Assembly (NCBI GenBank): GCA_002293145.1
Contig: DBCO01000039.1
Location: 1-47,072, forward strand
Direction of reading: 5' to 3'
DNA length: 47,072 nucleotides
Source: Akkermansiaceae bacterium UBA956
Lineage (GTDB): Bacteria > Verrucomicrobiota > Verrucomicrobiia > Verrucomicrobiales > Akkermansiaceae
Under the pieces are notes generated by a model that worked only from the letters and a program-made list of their open reading frames with translations, made no database searches and was not told where the DNA came from. The first letter of the stretch is position 1, and every line of letters begins with the position of its first letter. Both the position numbers and the translations under genes were made by a program. This document shows, piece after piece, positions 32,700-41,887 of this stretch.

Positions 32700-34580
32700 T
32701 CATGGTGGAGTCTCGATCCAGCGCATGTTGCGGATTTCTCGCGGGCCTTGCCAGTGTTGGCCGCGGACGCTTTGTTTTTTACCATCGATGAGCACATTTC
32801 CGCTAGGGCTGATGCTGCACTCAGTGATGGTGCTCCAGTCGGCGAGTGCTTCGGGTTGTTGGGGATCGAGCGATTGGAAATCTTCTGCGCTCAAGGTGAT
32901 TTTTTGCCATACGGAAGAGGCCACGAGTTTCCGCAAGCACGCATAGCTGATCGCGGGTTTTCGCGAATCGAAGGCGCCCCAACCGTTGCAGACGAGTGTA
33001 ATGACTAGTTGGTTTTCGCTGGCGCAGCGAATCTCGAATTCAAGCACTGCTCCCTCGCGGCCACGCCAAGCGGGGTCTTTGAGCTTTCGCGTGCTGGCGG
33101 TCCACAAGGGCGGATGATCCCAGTTGCTGCGATACCAATCTTGCCAAGCTCTTGAGCCGTCGTCGATTAGTGTTTGCGGTGGTAAGGTAGCCTGACGATT
33201 GGCTTTTTTCAGGTCCTCGGCACTCAGGGAAATCATGCGCGAACTCAGCGCGTAGGTTGGTGATGTTTCACTTCGGAACGCGGGAGGCACCTCATAGAGG
33301 ATATCGGCGTAGGCAAAAATCGGATCATCGAGCGAAGTGATCGGACACGGCGCAATCCACGATGTTTTTTCGGCATCGGGCAAAGTCTCTGTTGATCGCC
33401 AAAAACGAGTGAGCACTTGCGGATCGTTGGTATAGCGGATCTCGACCGCATGAACCACTGCGTTGCGGTCAGGCTCGACAACGACGCGTGGTATGCCCGC
33501 GACATGGTTCATTTCAAAGCGGATCCTCGGCGTTTGGGGTAGCCGTATGGCGGATTTTTTTAGATGTTGTTCGAACCACAAAATTTCGGTCATCGCATGT
33601 TCGTTGCCATGCAGGTGATTGTAGTGCGGCGAAATGCTGAGTCGCAATTGCGCATCGGGCATGTTTTTCCAGTTGTGCGCCATGTTGTCGATGGCAGCAT
33701 GAAAGTCATTGGTCGGAGAGAACCACAAGACTGGGCACTTGATGCGCGGGATGTAGGCATTGTCGGCAATGCAGGCCAGTTCGATCTTGCTTGGCTTGGT
33801 TTTGACTCCGCCAGGCACAGCGTTTTGTGATTCTGTTAGCACTCCAGCGCCACCGCAGGATGGAGCGGCAGCGATGATGCGTGGGTCGATGCCTGCCAAA
33901 TTCGTGGTCAGTTTCCCCCCCATCGAATGCCCGCGTGCGCCGATTCGTTTGTCGTCGACCTCGGGCATCGATTCCAGCAAACTTATGGCCCGCCGTGCCG
34001 CGATCAAGACTACATACCAATTGCTATTGCGTGGCGAGACTTGATCATCGATGGTGTATTCATCTGGCTCAATGCTGCCCGAGAAATGGTTTGTTTTGTT
34101 GCGTTGCGGCGGATGAGTGGCATCGAGCTTGCCCCAATCAGTCTGTATGCCCGACCATCGCTCGGCCCCAATCTGCATCGGATTGCCACCCCAGTTCAGC
34201 GATAGACTCGCATATCCACGCTTCGCATAAGCGATCATTGTGCTGAGCGATGCCGATTGTCCACCTCCGTGAATGTCTAACAATGCCGGAAATGTTTCAC
34301 CTTCTGCGCGAGTTAGGGGACAAGCATAAAATGCAGCTACGCGAGACGGCGATCCTTTGAAAATCCCGACTTGATAGCGCAACACTCGACACAACACGCC
34401 ATCCTGTTGCCATTCTTTCAGTACCTCCATCTCCAAAGGTGTGCTCTGATCCATTGCCGGAAAATCCGCCCACAATTCCTCCACGCTGCGCGGCATAGAA
34501 GTTTCAGAATCCGCTGCGCGAATCGACAAACAAAAGCAAATGCTAAGTACTGAAATAAGATGCGTTCTCAAGCCATACAT
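32700..34580 (-). CDS. Large secreted alpha/beta-hydrolase (acetyl-esterase/dienelactone hydrolase-like)
   Basis: 626 aa with a signal peptide ending near ISIRAADSE. The N-terminal half is an alpha/beta hydrolase: oxyanion region LDIHGGGQSA, nucleophile elbow ARGHSMGGKLT (S219), an acid near WFSPTNDFHAA and a histidine in SPHYNHLHGNEH. Here the elbow is intact, unlike the hydrolase at 14640. The C-terminal ~250 residues look like beta-rich accessory domains, possibly carbohydrate-related. It resembles the secreted carbohydrate or peptide esterases of Planctomycetes and Verrucomicrobia. 77 bases separate it from the next gene downstream. Confidence 0.78.
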   Translation of the reverse strand: MYGLRTHLISVLSICFCLSIRAADSETSMPRSVEELWADFPAMDQSTPLEMEVLKEWQQDGVLCRVLRYQVGIFKGSPSRVAAFYACPLTRAEGETFPALLDIHGGGQSASLSTMIAYAKRGYASLSLNWGGNPMQIGAERWSGIQTDWGKLDATHPPQRNKTNHFSGSIEPDEYTIDDQVSPRNSNWYVVLIAARRAISLLESMPEVDDKRIGARGHSMGGKLTTNLAGIDPRIIAAAPSCGGAGVLTESQNAVPGGVKTKPSKIELACIADNAYIPRIKCPVLWFSPTNDFHAAIDNMAHNWKNMPDAQLRLSISPHYNHLHGNEHAMTEILWFEQHLKKSAIRLPQTPRIRFEMNHVAGIPRVVVEPDRNAVVHAVEIRYTNDPQVLTRFWRSTETLPDAEKTSWIAPCPITSLDDPIFAYADILYEVPPAFRSETSPTYALSSRMISLSAEDLKKANRQATLPPQTLIDDGSRAWQDWYRSNWDHPPLWTASTRKLKDPAWRGREGAVLEFEIRCASENQLVITLVCNGWGAFDSRKPAISYACLRKLVASSVWQKITLSAEDFQSLDPQQPEALADWSTITECSISPSGNVLIDGKKQSVRGQHWQGPREIRNMRWIETPP

Positions 34581-34682
34581 TTACGCTACTGAGCAAGCGC
34601 ATGTTTCATGTGAAGATCAGTCAATAAAGTTCTTTGTTCTTTTCCTCTAGTAATTGTTCGGCCGGTCAGCTAAGGTATGTCT

Positions 34683-35435
34683 ATGGTTCATGAACTAACT
34701 TATTTGCCGCAGAAATTTCTGTTAGAAACCGGTTTGTTGGATCAGTTGAGTAGTCGTATGGGCTGTCAGCGCTGTATTTTGGGTCAACATGGGGAAATGT
34801 TGCTGGTGGTGCATGAAGTGCCGGAACCAGGTGTTCCCGAGCGCAAGGCTTTGTTCTTTTGGTACGATTCGTCAAAAGAATGGCATGGTTCGGTGACCGA
34901 TGGTTTAGTGGATTTACAGAAATTGTTAGAGCGTTATGCGCAGGCGATTGATGTGCATGAGGCGGTGGTCGATGATGCCGATACCGCAAAGGAAATTTTC
35001 ACGATACTGCGGCACGCAGGTCCCTTGGCGCGTTCGACACGCAATCTTTTCCTCTGCTTACAAGAAGCTGCCGCATTGTTTCCGAAGGATAAAGAACTGC
35101 GCTCGTTGCGAGATCGGGCGCATGAAAATGAGCGCGCGGCGGAGTTGCTCTATGCCGATGCTCGCGTGGCGCTGGAGTTTTTTCGCGCGGAACGGGCTGA
35201 AGAGCAAGCCCGTTCGAGTGAGCGATTGGCGAAACTCGGCTTCCGACTCAACTTGATGGCGGGATTTTTCCTTCCGCTCGTAGCCCTCGGTGGATTGATG
35301 GGGATGAATGTAAAATTGCCCTACTTTGTGCAATCGGCCTTCTGGTGGATCTTTTTCGGCGGGCTCATTTTTGGAGCGATAATTCTTTTCGTTGCTGGCT
35401 ACAAAACGGGTGATGGTGAGGATGAGGAGCCGTAA
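34683..35435 (+). CDS. Short CorA-like membrane protein
   Basis: 250 aa. AAGG seven bases before the ATG at 34683 favours this start over the ATG at 34677. The N-terminal ~85 residues are soluble. Residues about 100-185 are long charged helices. Two hydrophobic helices end the protein, and the first finishes in FFLPLVALGGLMGMNVKLP. The GMN triplet at its end is the selectivity signature of CorA magnesium channels, and the helix arrangement matches. It is shorter than the usual 310-330 aa and lacks much of the N-terminal funnel. Possible magnesium or other divalent metal channel. A CorA family assignment is likely; the function is inferred. Confidence 0.7.
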   Translation: MVHELTYLPQKFLLETGLLDQLSSRMGCQRCILGQHGEMLLVVHEVPEPGVPERKALFFWYDSSKEWHGSVTDGLVDLQKLLERYAQAIDVHEAVVDDADTAKEIFTILRHAGPLARSTRNLFLCLQEAAALFPKDKELRSLRDRAHENERAAELLYADARVALEFFRAERAEEQARSSERLAKLGFRLNLMAGFFLPLVALGGLMGMNVKLPYFVQSAFWWIFFGGLIFGAIILFVAGYKTGDGEDEEP

Positions 35436-35518
35436 AATAGGCGTCGATGCTTTGGGGAAAAGTTTCGATTTTTTTTGGGAGCCGTGCTTTGGCGTGCTTT
35501 GCGCTGTAACCCCGATAT

Positions 35519-35837
35519 GAAAAAATCAGGTAGGTTTTCTTTTGGACATCTAAGGCGTGGTGTATCGGCGCATGCCGCGATGGATGCTGATGCGATGGAT
35601 GCTGATGCGATGGATGCTGATGCGATGGATGCTGATGCGATGGATGCTGACATTTTAGGCGGTATGGAAATGGGCTTTGTCACTGTGCTGGTGCTGAGTG
35701 GGCATACCAAGGTCGAGGAAATCAGTCGATACGCCTATCAGCCGAATTTTGTAGTTACATCCTTGGCTCATATACCTAATGAAATCTGTAAAATCGCCGG
35801 CCTTGGCAAATGCACAAGGATGGCGGCTACAGGCTGA
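35519..35837 (+). pseudogene. C-terminal remnant of a NagD-type HAD phosphatase with repeat expansion
   Basis: The frame from ATG 35519 ends in DILGGMEMGFVTVLVLSGHT followed by KVEEISRYAYQPNFVVTSL. This is the unmistakable C terminus of HAD-IIA (NagD/UmpH-like) phosphatases, in which DILGG follows a GDxMDTD motif. The preceding motif has been replaced by five exact copies of a 15-bp unit encoding AMDAD (35577-35651). The first ~170 residues with the catalytic DxD are missing, and nothing upstream encodes them in any frame. It is most likely a decayed fragment. It overlaps the upstream part of the open frame of guaB, which starts later. Confidence 0.75.
35577..35651 (+). repeat. Five tandem copies of a 15-bp unit
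   Basis: GCGATGGATGCTGAT occurs five times in a row; the last copy ends in GAC. The unit length is a multiple of three, so it encodes AMDAD five times within the HAD remnant. The copies are identical, which points to a recent slippage expansion. Confidence 0.95.
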
Positions 35838-35908
35838 TCGTGCAATTTTTTTCGAGATTTTCTGGTCTTTTCACTTGTCAGCGAGGGCATTTTCCGATTG
35901 CATTGCTC

Positions 35909-37363
35909 ATGGCAGACTACTCTTTAGCTTTTTCTTTCGATGACGTGTTGTTGGTTCCTGCACGCAGTGCCATTTTGCCAGCGGATGCCAATATTAACAC
36001 GATGCTGACCAAGGATATTTCCTTGCACATTCCAGTGGTATCTGCGGCGATGGATACCGTTTCTGAATCAGAATTGGCGATTGCCTTGGCCCGCGAAGGT
36101 GGCATGGGCGTGATTCATCGAGCTTGCACCATCGAGGAAGAAGTGGCGATGGTTTCGCGGGTGAAGCGCTCGGAAAATGCGGTGATTCTTAAGCCGCTGA
36201 CGTTTACCAAAGAAAACACAGTCGATGAAGTGCGTCGGGTGATGCATGAGCAAGGCTTTTCTGGATTCCCCGTCGTCGATGCCGAGGGGCACCTTGTGGG
36301 TATGGTCACTGGTCGTGATGTCCGTTACATCGAACGCACCGATGTGTTAGTTGCCGATGTAATGACGCCGCGTGAGCGTTTGATCGTGGCGGACCCAAGC
36401 ACGGAGTTGGAAGAAGCGCGCCGGATTCTTTACAAAAATCGCATTGAGAAATTGCCGCTCGTCGATGCTAACAATCGCCTCGTCGGGCTGATCACGGGAT
36501 CAGACATCGAGAAGCGTATTACCTTTACCAATGCCGCGAAGGACCCGAATGGCCAGTTGCGCTGTGGTGCAGCAGTGGGCGTGGGACCAGAATTTCTCGA
36601 ACGTGCGCAAGCTGTGATCGCTGCTGGTGCGGATGCCTTGTTCATCGATGCTGCCACCGGCCACACCACGCGGGTGATGGAAGTAATTTCCAAACTGCGC
36701 GAGCTCTCGGATCGTCCGGTGATCGCGGGGAATGTTGTGACTGAAGCTGGCGCGCGCGACCTCGTCGCTGCTGGAGCCGCGGCCATCAAAGTGGGTGTAG
36801 GTCCGGGATCGATCTGCACCACGCGCGTGATTTCTGGTGTCGGCATGCCGCAATTTACGGCGATCCGCAATGTGGCCGACTATTGCCATGAGCATGGCGT
36901 GAAAGTCATCGCCGATGGAGGCATTCGCTACTCGGGCGACATCGTCAAAGCGCTCGCCGCTGGTGCTGATTTGGTGATGTTAGGTTCCTTGCTCGCTGGC
37001 ACCCGTGAGAGCCCTGGACAAACGGTGCACTCACAAGGTCGTCGTTTCAAAACCTACCGCGGCATGGGCTCGCTGGGTGCGATGCGCAAAGGATCGGGCG
37101 ATCGCTACGGCCAAAACAGTTCAGGAAAACTCGTCGCCGAGGGCGTGGAAGCCCGCGTTCCCTACAAAGGTCCGCTTTCCGATGTGGTGTTCCAGTTGAT
37201 GGGTGGCCTGCGCTCCGGCATGGGCTACGTCGGTGCTCCCGATCTCGCCGATTTGCAAAAAAATGCCGAATTTGTCCGCATCACCACGGGAGGCCTACGC
37301 GAAAGCCACGTGCACGACGTTGTCCTCACTGAAGAGCCGACTAATTATCAACCGATGGCATGA
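35909..37363 (+). CDS. guaB: IMP dehydrogenase
   Basis: Oxidises IMP to XMP, the committed step of GMP synthesis. The ATG at 35909 (MADYSLAFSFDDVLLVPA) gives 484 aa, standard. Two CBS domains are at about 90-205 (GFSGFPVVDAEGHLVG, RIEKLPLVDANNRLVG). The catalytic loop GPGSICTTR carries C303, and the flap region contains GAMRKGSGDRYGQ. The upstream 33 in-frame codons overlap the HAD remnant and are not conserved. guaA follows after 40 bases, so the two probably form one unit. Confidence 0.96.
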   Translation: MADYSLAFSFDDVLLVPARSAILPADANINTMLTKDISLHIPVVSAAMDTVSESELAIALAREGGMGVIHRACTIEEEVAMVSRVKRSENAVILKPLTFTKENTVDEVRRVMHEQGFSGFPVVDAEGHLVGMVTGRDVRYIERTDVLVADVMTPRERLIVADPSTELEEARRILYKNRIEKLPLVDANNRLVGLITGSDIEKRITFTNAAKDPNGQLRCGAAVGVGPEFLERAQAVIAAGADALFIDAATGHTTRVMEVISKLRELSDRPVIAGNVVTEAGARDLVAAGAAAIKVGVGPGSICTTRVISGVGMPQFTAIRNVADYCHEHGVKVIADGGIRYSGDIVKALAAGADLVMLGSLLAGTRESPGQTVHSQGRRFKTYRGMGSLGAMRKGSGDRYGQNSSGKLVAEGVEARVPYKGPLSDVVFQLMGGLRSGMGYVGAPDLADLQKNAEFVRITTGGLRESHVHDVVLTEEPTNYQPMA

Positions 37364-37403
37364 AATTAAGGCAATAACATTTTTTTAAAAAAGAGAACAT
37401 TAC

Positions 37404-38927
37404 ATGAAAGAATCTCACCACGTAGCCGTTTTGGATTTTGGCTCGCAGTATACGCAATTGATTGTGCGTAAGGTGCGGGAGTTAGGGTATTTTGCGAAGC
37501 TTTACGCGCCGGAGGATCTGGCGGAGGTCGGAGCTCCTGGAGCGATCATTTTATCGGGTGGACCACGCAGCACTAGCGAAGCAGATGCTCCGGACATTGA
37601 CTTTGAAAAGCTCAAATCTTTCGGCTGTCCGGTCTTGGGCGTGTGCTACGGCATGCAGCTGCTCAACATCAAATTCGGCGGCACGGTGCATGCGAGCAAT
37701 CGTCGCGAATACGGACCAGCCGCGCTTGCGCCGCAGGCGCTGCAAGGTCTTTACGCGGGGCTTTCTGCATCCTCGCAAGTGTGGATGAGCCATTCCGATA
37801 CCGTTGATGTATTACCTGCAGGCACCAAGGTCTTGGCGCTGAACCAACACGGCACTCCGGTGTCTTTGCAGTGGTGCGACGGGTTTTACGGCATTCAATT
37901 TCACCCTGAGGTGACCCACAGCCACGAAGGTCAGCGGATTTTGCAAAATTTCCTCGAAATGGCAGGGGAATTGCAGCCGTTCCACATCGAAGATTTCAAA
38001 CGTGAGATGATCGAAGGCATTCGCCAAACTGTAGGCGATCGACAAGTCGTTTGCGGGGTTTCAGGCGGTGTCGATAGCACGGTGTTAGCGGTCTTGCTGA
38101 AAGAAGCGGGCGTCAAAGTGCGGGCAATTTTCGTCGATCATGGTTTGATGCGCCTCAACGAAGGTGATGAGGTTCGCAAAAACTTCCATCGCATGGGAGT
38201 GGAGATCGAGACCGTCGATTGCGCCGAACTTTTCCTGTCGCGCCTCGCCGGCGTCGATGATCCGGAAGCAAAAAGAAAAATCATTGGTAACTTGTTCATC
38301 GATGTCTTCTGGGACACTGTCGGCAATGCCGAAATGCTGGCGCAAGGCACCTTGTATCCTGATGTGATCGAGAGTGCCTCGAACGCAAAATCCAAGGCCT
38401 CCAAGATTAAGACCCACCACAACCGTGTGGACCGCATCCTCGAACTTCAAGCACAAGGAAAAGTGCTAGAGCCATTGGCCGAGCTTTTCAAAGACGAAGT
38501 GCGTGAGCTCGGGCGCTCGTTAGGTATCGCCGAAGACATCCTGCAACGCCATCCATTTCCCGGTCCTGGTTTGGCCGTACGTTGTCCCGGTGAAGTTACC
38601 GAAGAACGCCTGCGGATCATTCGTGAGTGCGATGCGATTTTCATCAATCAGCTCAAAGAAGACGGATGGTATGATAAAGTCTGGCAAGCCTATGCAGGCC
38701 TAATTCCGGTGAAAACGGTAGGTGTAAAAGGCGATGAACGTTCCTACGAGTGGGCGACCAATCTGCGTGCTGTCGTCAGCGAAGACGCGATGACAGCTGA
38801 CTGGGTCGATCTGCCTTACAGCCTGCTGCGCAAAGCGAGTCACCGCATTTTGAACGAAGTCAAAGGCATCAACCGCGTGCTTTACGATGTCTCGACCAAA
38901 CCACCCGCTAGCATCGAGTGGGAGTGA
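37404..38927 (+). CDS. guaA: GMP synthase (glutamine-hydrolysing)
   Basis: Aminates XMP with glutamine. 507 aa. The class I glutamine amidotransferase domain has the triad C81 in GVCYGMQ and H167/E169 in QFHPEV. The ATP-pyrophosphatase domain has the SGGVDST P-loop near residue 217, and the C-terminal dimerisation domain reads HPFPGPGLAVRCPGEVT. The two-domain fused form is usual. AGAG lies a few bases before the ATG, the closest thing to a ribosome-binding site in this operon. Confidence 0.97.
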   Translation: MKESHHVAVLDFGSQYTQLIVRKVRELGYFAKLYAPEDLAEVGAPGAIILSGGPRSTSEADAPDIDFEKLKSFGCPVLGVCYGMQLLNIKFGGTVHASNRREYGPAALAPQALQGLYAGLSASSQVWMSHSDTVDVLPAGTKVLALNQHGTPVSLQWCDGFYGIQFHPEVTHSHEGQRILQNFLEMAGELQPFHIEDFKREMIEGIRQTVGDRQVVCGVSGGVDSTVLAVLLKEAGVKVRAIFVDHGLMRLNEGDEVRKNFHRMGVEIETVDCAELFLSRLAGVDDPEAKRKIIGNLFIDVFWDTVGNAEMLAQGTLYPDVIESASNAKSKASKIKTHHNRVDRILELQAQGKVLEPLAELFKDEVRELGRSLGIAEDILQRHPFPGPGLAVRCPGEVTEERLRIIRECDAIFINQLKEDGWYDKVWQAYAGLIPVKTVGVKGDERSYEWATNLRAVVSEDAMTADWVDLPYSLLRKASHRILNEVKGINRVLYDVSTKPPASIEWE

Positions 38928-38930
38928 TAA

Positions 38931-39821
38931 TTATGCATCCACCCACACCGATTTCAAGTACGGCAAGTCCGTGAAATCGGTGGGCATGGGGGCGTGAGTC
39001 AAACGGCACTGGCGTGGTAGTGCATCGCGCAATTGGCGCTCGAAGTCGCGCGGCTGCAGCTTGTGGCAATTGGTCGAGCAAAGCATCCAACCGCCTGGTT
39101 GAAGACAGTGGTGAGCAAGGCGTGCGAGCTCGCCGTAGTCATTTTCCACGCGGAAGACCTGACCTTTTTCATCGCGCGAAAAGGTCGGCGGATCGAGGAT
39201 GATGCCGTGAAATTTCCGCCCTTGTTTGTGAAAGCGACGCAGCCAGTGAAAGGTATCGCCTTTGCAGAAATGATGTATGGCTGGGTCGAGTTGGTTGTGC
39301 TGAAAATTCCGCTTCGCCCAGTCGAGATATGGCTGTGATAGATCGAGCGTCGTCGTTTGCGCTCCACCCAAAGCTGCGCAGACCGAAAAAGCACCAGTGT
39401 AGGCGAAGGTGTTGAGCACCGTCTCACCGGCACTTACGCGTTGTCTCACGCGTAAGCGGTTATCGCGTTGATCGAGGAAAATGCCTTGGGAGTATCCGCT
39501 GTGGAACGAGATTTCATAGTTGACGTCGTTTTCACGAGCAAGAAAGGACTCGGGCAGCTCGGGGCCGCTGAGGTGCTGAGGCGATTCTTTTTGCTGTTGG
39601 CTCAGGCATTTGTGATAAATGCTACATTTGTGCTCGCTCAGCCAACTTCGCAAGTGGGCAGGGATGTGCGGCGTGGTGGTTGATACCAGCCAATGCGCGG
39701 CGAAAGTTTCCAGATAGATGCCAGGCAGTCCATCACCAGCGGCATCGATGAGGCGTAGGGCATTGGTGGAATCGCCGAGTAGGGATGCGCGTTGTTTTAG
39801 AGCTTGGGAAAAGGCTGACAT
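38931..39821 (-). CDS. Class I SAM-dependent methyltransferase, RlmI-like (23S rRNA m5C type)
   Basis: 296 aa from the ATG at 39821; 21 further codons are open upstream but rich in residues untypical for a start. The N-terminal part (LRLIDAAGDGLPGIYLETFA) matches the RlmI/RlmK-type pre-domain. The SAM site is VLNTFAYTGAFSVCAALGGA, and the substrate motif is ILDPPTFSRD. The PUA domain at the N terminus seems shortened. The target is probably a cytosine or guanine of 23S rRNA, by family. It converges on guaA with a 3-base gap. Confidence 0.85.
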   Translation of the reverse strand: MSAFSQALKQRASLLGDSTNALRLIDAAGDGLPGIYLETFAAHWLVSTTTPHIPAHLRSWLSEHKCSIYHKCLSQQQKESPQHLSGPELPESFLARENDVNYEISFHSGYSQGIFLDQRDNRLRVRQRVSAGETVLNTFAYTGAFSVCAALGGAQTTTLDLSQPYLDWAKRNFQHNQLDPAIHHFCKGDTFHWLRRFHKQGRKFHGIILDPPTFSRDEKGQVFRVENDYGELARLAHHCLQPGGWMLCSTNCHKLQPRDFERQLRDALPRQCRLTHAPMPTDFTDLPYLKSVWVDA

Positions 39822-39945
39822 GGGAAAAAAATGAATGCGGCAGTGAGCAGTGGTGCTGCGCCAGTTCATGCTGTGGCAGCACAAATGACGAGTTTTTTTT
39901 CAATCACTACTTGCACACGAGCAAAAGCACGAGTAGGGGAATGGC

Positions 39946-40569
39946 GTGAAACGTAATCAATCTCTCTCATCGAACAGTACATTTGCTGCTTGTGCGTGCC
40001 TAGTGCTCACCACTTTTACGCTGCTATCCTGCAAAAAAGAGCCGATGGAAGTCACTTCTACTGAAACTCGCGCTGTGCTTTCAGCTGATAAACCGGTGAA
40101 GCTCTTCGCTAGCTCGGATGAGCGTTTTCGCGCCACGGTGGACAGTCCCGTTCAGGGCGATGCAGCTGCTGACTGGCTCAGCCGGCCCGGCACGGAGTTC
40201 CGATTGCTCAACTACGCGTTCGGCGCGAGTGGTAGTGGGGAAGTGTATGTTTCGCGATCCATGGGCTCGGTGCTGGACAACGTCAATCGTTGGCTAAAGC
40301 AGTTCGAGCAAAAAGATCTCGACCAAGTGGAAGTGGATGCTTTGGAGAAAGTATCAATGCTCGGCGGTCAAGCCGTTTGGGTGCAGGCCGAGGGATCTTA
40401 TGCCAGTGGCATGGGTAAACCGACGGTTGAGGGATTTGCTCTGGCTGGAACAATTGTGCAAGTGGGCGCAGACATTTATACGGTCAAAATGGTTGGCCCG
40501 AAGGATGAGGTCGCTGCGGAACGTGTAAAGCTCGCGGCATTTGTGAAAAGTTTGCGCATGGCTGAATGA
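39946..40569 (+). CDS. Predicted lipoprotein upstream of the cytochrome c maturation genes
   Basis: 207 aa from a GTG with AGGGGA about six bases upstream, one of the few clear Shine-Dalgarno sequences here. The signal has the lipobox TLLSCKKEP (cysteine near residue 29). The rest is soluble with no family I recognise. Repeated motifs such as GSGEVYVSRSMGSVLDNVNRWL and EKVSMLGGQAVWVQAEGSY suggest an alpha/beta domain. It is 42 bases before resB and is probably co-transcribed with it, which hints at an envelope or respiratory role. The function is unknown. Confidence 0.75.
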   Translation: MKRNQSLSSNSTFAACACLVLTTFTLLSCKKEPMEVTSTETRAVLSADKPVKLFASSDERFRATVDSPVQGDAAADWLSRPGTEFRLLNYAFGASGSGEVYVSRSMGSVLDNVNRWLKQFEQKDLDQVEVDALEKVSMLGGQAVWVQAEGSYASGMGKPTVEGFALAGTIVQVGADIYTVKMVGPKDEVAAERVKLAAFVKSLRMAE

Positions 40570-40611
40570 TTTGCGCTCTAACGAACGTATCTAGTCACAC
40601 ATTTTCTACTC

Positions 40612-41880
40612 ATGGTTGAAGAAACAAATCAAGATTCTAGCGCTGCGATGCAACGCCGCAAAAGCTTGCCCTCGCTGGTATTTCATTTCCTTGCTGGATT
40701 TCCGTTAGCCACGGTGCTAATGTTGATTTTGCTCCTTCAAACGTGGCTCGCAACACTCGAGCAGGTGGATTATGGTCTGCACGCCACACTGAGAAAATAC
40801 TTTGATCCACAAGCTTTTTACATCATCGGAGAGCTGCGCCTGCCTGAGGAAATTGGGGGGCTTGCACTGAAAATCCCGATGCCTGGTGGCTACTATGTGC
40901 TCGGTTTGTTTTTTATCAACTTGTTATTGGGCGGCATCGTGCGTGCTCGCAAGGGCTGGAGCAAGGTGGGCAACCTGATTTCACACGCTGGCATTTTGTT
41001 GATGATTTTGAGTGCCGCAGTCACCGAGCGCACCGAAAAGCGTGGAACGATGGATTTCTTTGAAGGTGAGACCTCAAACACAGCTCAGGATTACTACGAG
41101 TATGTGGTGGAAGTTTCTGAACACACGAATGGCGCACCCAAGGAAGTGCATGTGATTCGTGGTAACTATCTCGCTGATCTGCGTGGAGAGTCTGCCCCGG
41201 TGCGTAAGGTGCTGCTGCCCAGTTTGCCTTTTGATATGGAGTTCACACGTTACGCCCCCAATGGACGCGTCATGTCAGTGAGTGAAATGGCACCGCCTGC
41301 TGGCACTCCGGTGCTCGATGGTTACTACATTTTTGATCGCCCTACGAACAAAGCTACAGAGATTGATGTGGCTGCTTGTTATGCGAAAATTTCGCCACGT
41401 GATGCGTCATCGATCCCGAGCTTCATTCTCTCGGGTGATGTTTTTCAACCTCATACGGTAAAAGTCGGCGAGCGAACTTTCACCTTTCACATGCGCAAGC
41501 TATTATGGCCGATGCCTTTCTCCGTGAAACTCGATAAAGCGACTGCGGAGTATTATCCCAATTCAACCAAGCCCAAAAAATTCGAGAGCATCGTTACACG
41601 ATTAGAAAATGGTAGCGAAGCGAAAGTGGAAATTAAAATGAACGAGCCGATGCGCTATGAGGGGCTAACATTCTATCAGCGGATGATGGGCCGCGAAAAT
41701 GCACAATTGGCAGATTCACGTCCGTATTCGCAGCTGGAAGTGGTGAAGAATCCCGCTGATCAATGGCCATTCTACTCCCTCTGGGTAGTGACGGTCGGCC
41801 TCTTAGTGCATCTGCTTATCAAGTTTTATGTATTCGTCGTTCGCATCAACAAGAAGCGCGCGAACCAACCCCAACGTTGA
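40612..41880 (+). CDS. resB: Cytochrome c maturation protein ResB
   Basis: Component of System II cytochrome c maturation, which keeps apocytochrome thiols reduced and carries haem to CcsA. 422 aa. Helices lie at about 25-50, 100-120 and 128-145, with a long periplasmic domain between about 145 and 385. A final helix follows, WPFYSLWVVTVGLLVHLLIKF. The arrangement (three N-terminal helices, a large domain, one C-terminal helix) fits ResB. ccsA starts 7 bases after its stop. Recognition rests on topology and context more than on a single motif. Confidence 0.85.
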   Translation: MVEETNQDSSAAMQRRKSLPSLVFHFLAGFPLATVLMLILLLQTWLATLEQVDYGLHATLRKYFDPQAFYIIGELRLPEEIGGLALKIPMPGGYYVLGLFFINLLLGGIVRARKGWSKVGNLISHAGILLMILSAAVTERTEKRGTMDFFEGETSNTAQDYYEYVVEVSEHTNGAPKEVHVIRGNYLADLRGESAPVRKVLLPSLPFDMEFTRYAPNGRVMSVSEMAPPAGTPVLDGYYIFDRPTNKATEIDVAACYAKISPRDASSIPSFILSGDVFQPHTVKVGERTFTFHMRKLLWPMPFSVKLDKATAEYYPNSTKPKKFESIVTRLENGSEAKVEIKMNEPMRYEGLTFYQRMMGRENAQLADSRPYSQLEVVKNPADQWPFYSLWVVTVGLLVHLLIKFYVFVVRINKKRANQPQR

Positions 41881-41887
41881 TTTTTTC

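Noticed and set aside
35436..35908. Purine or other riboswitch upstream of guaB
   Set aside because: The region is explained by the HAD remnant. I could not find the conserved three-way-junction bases of a purine riboswitch.
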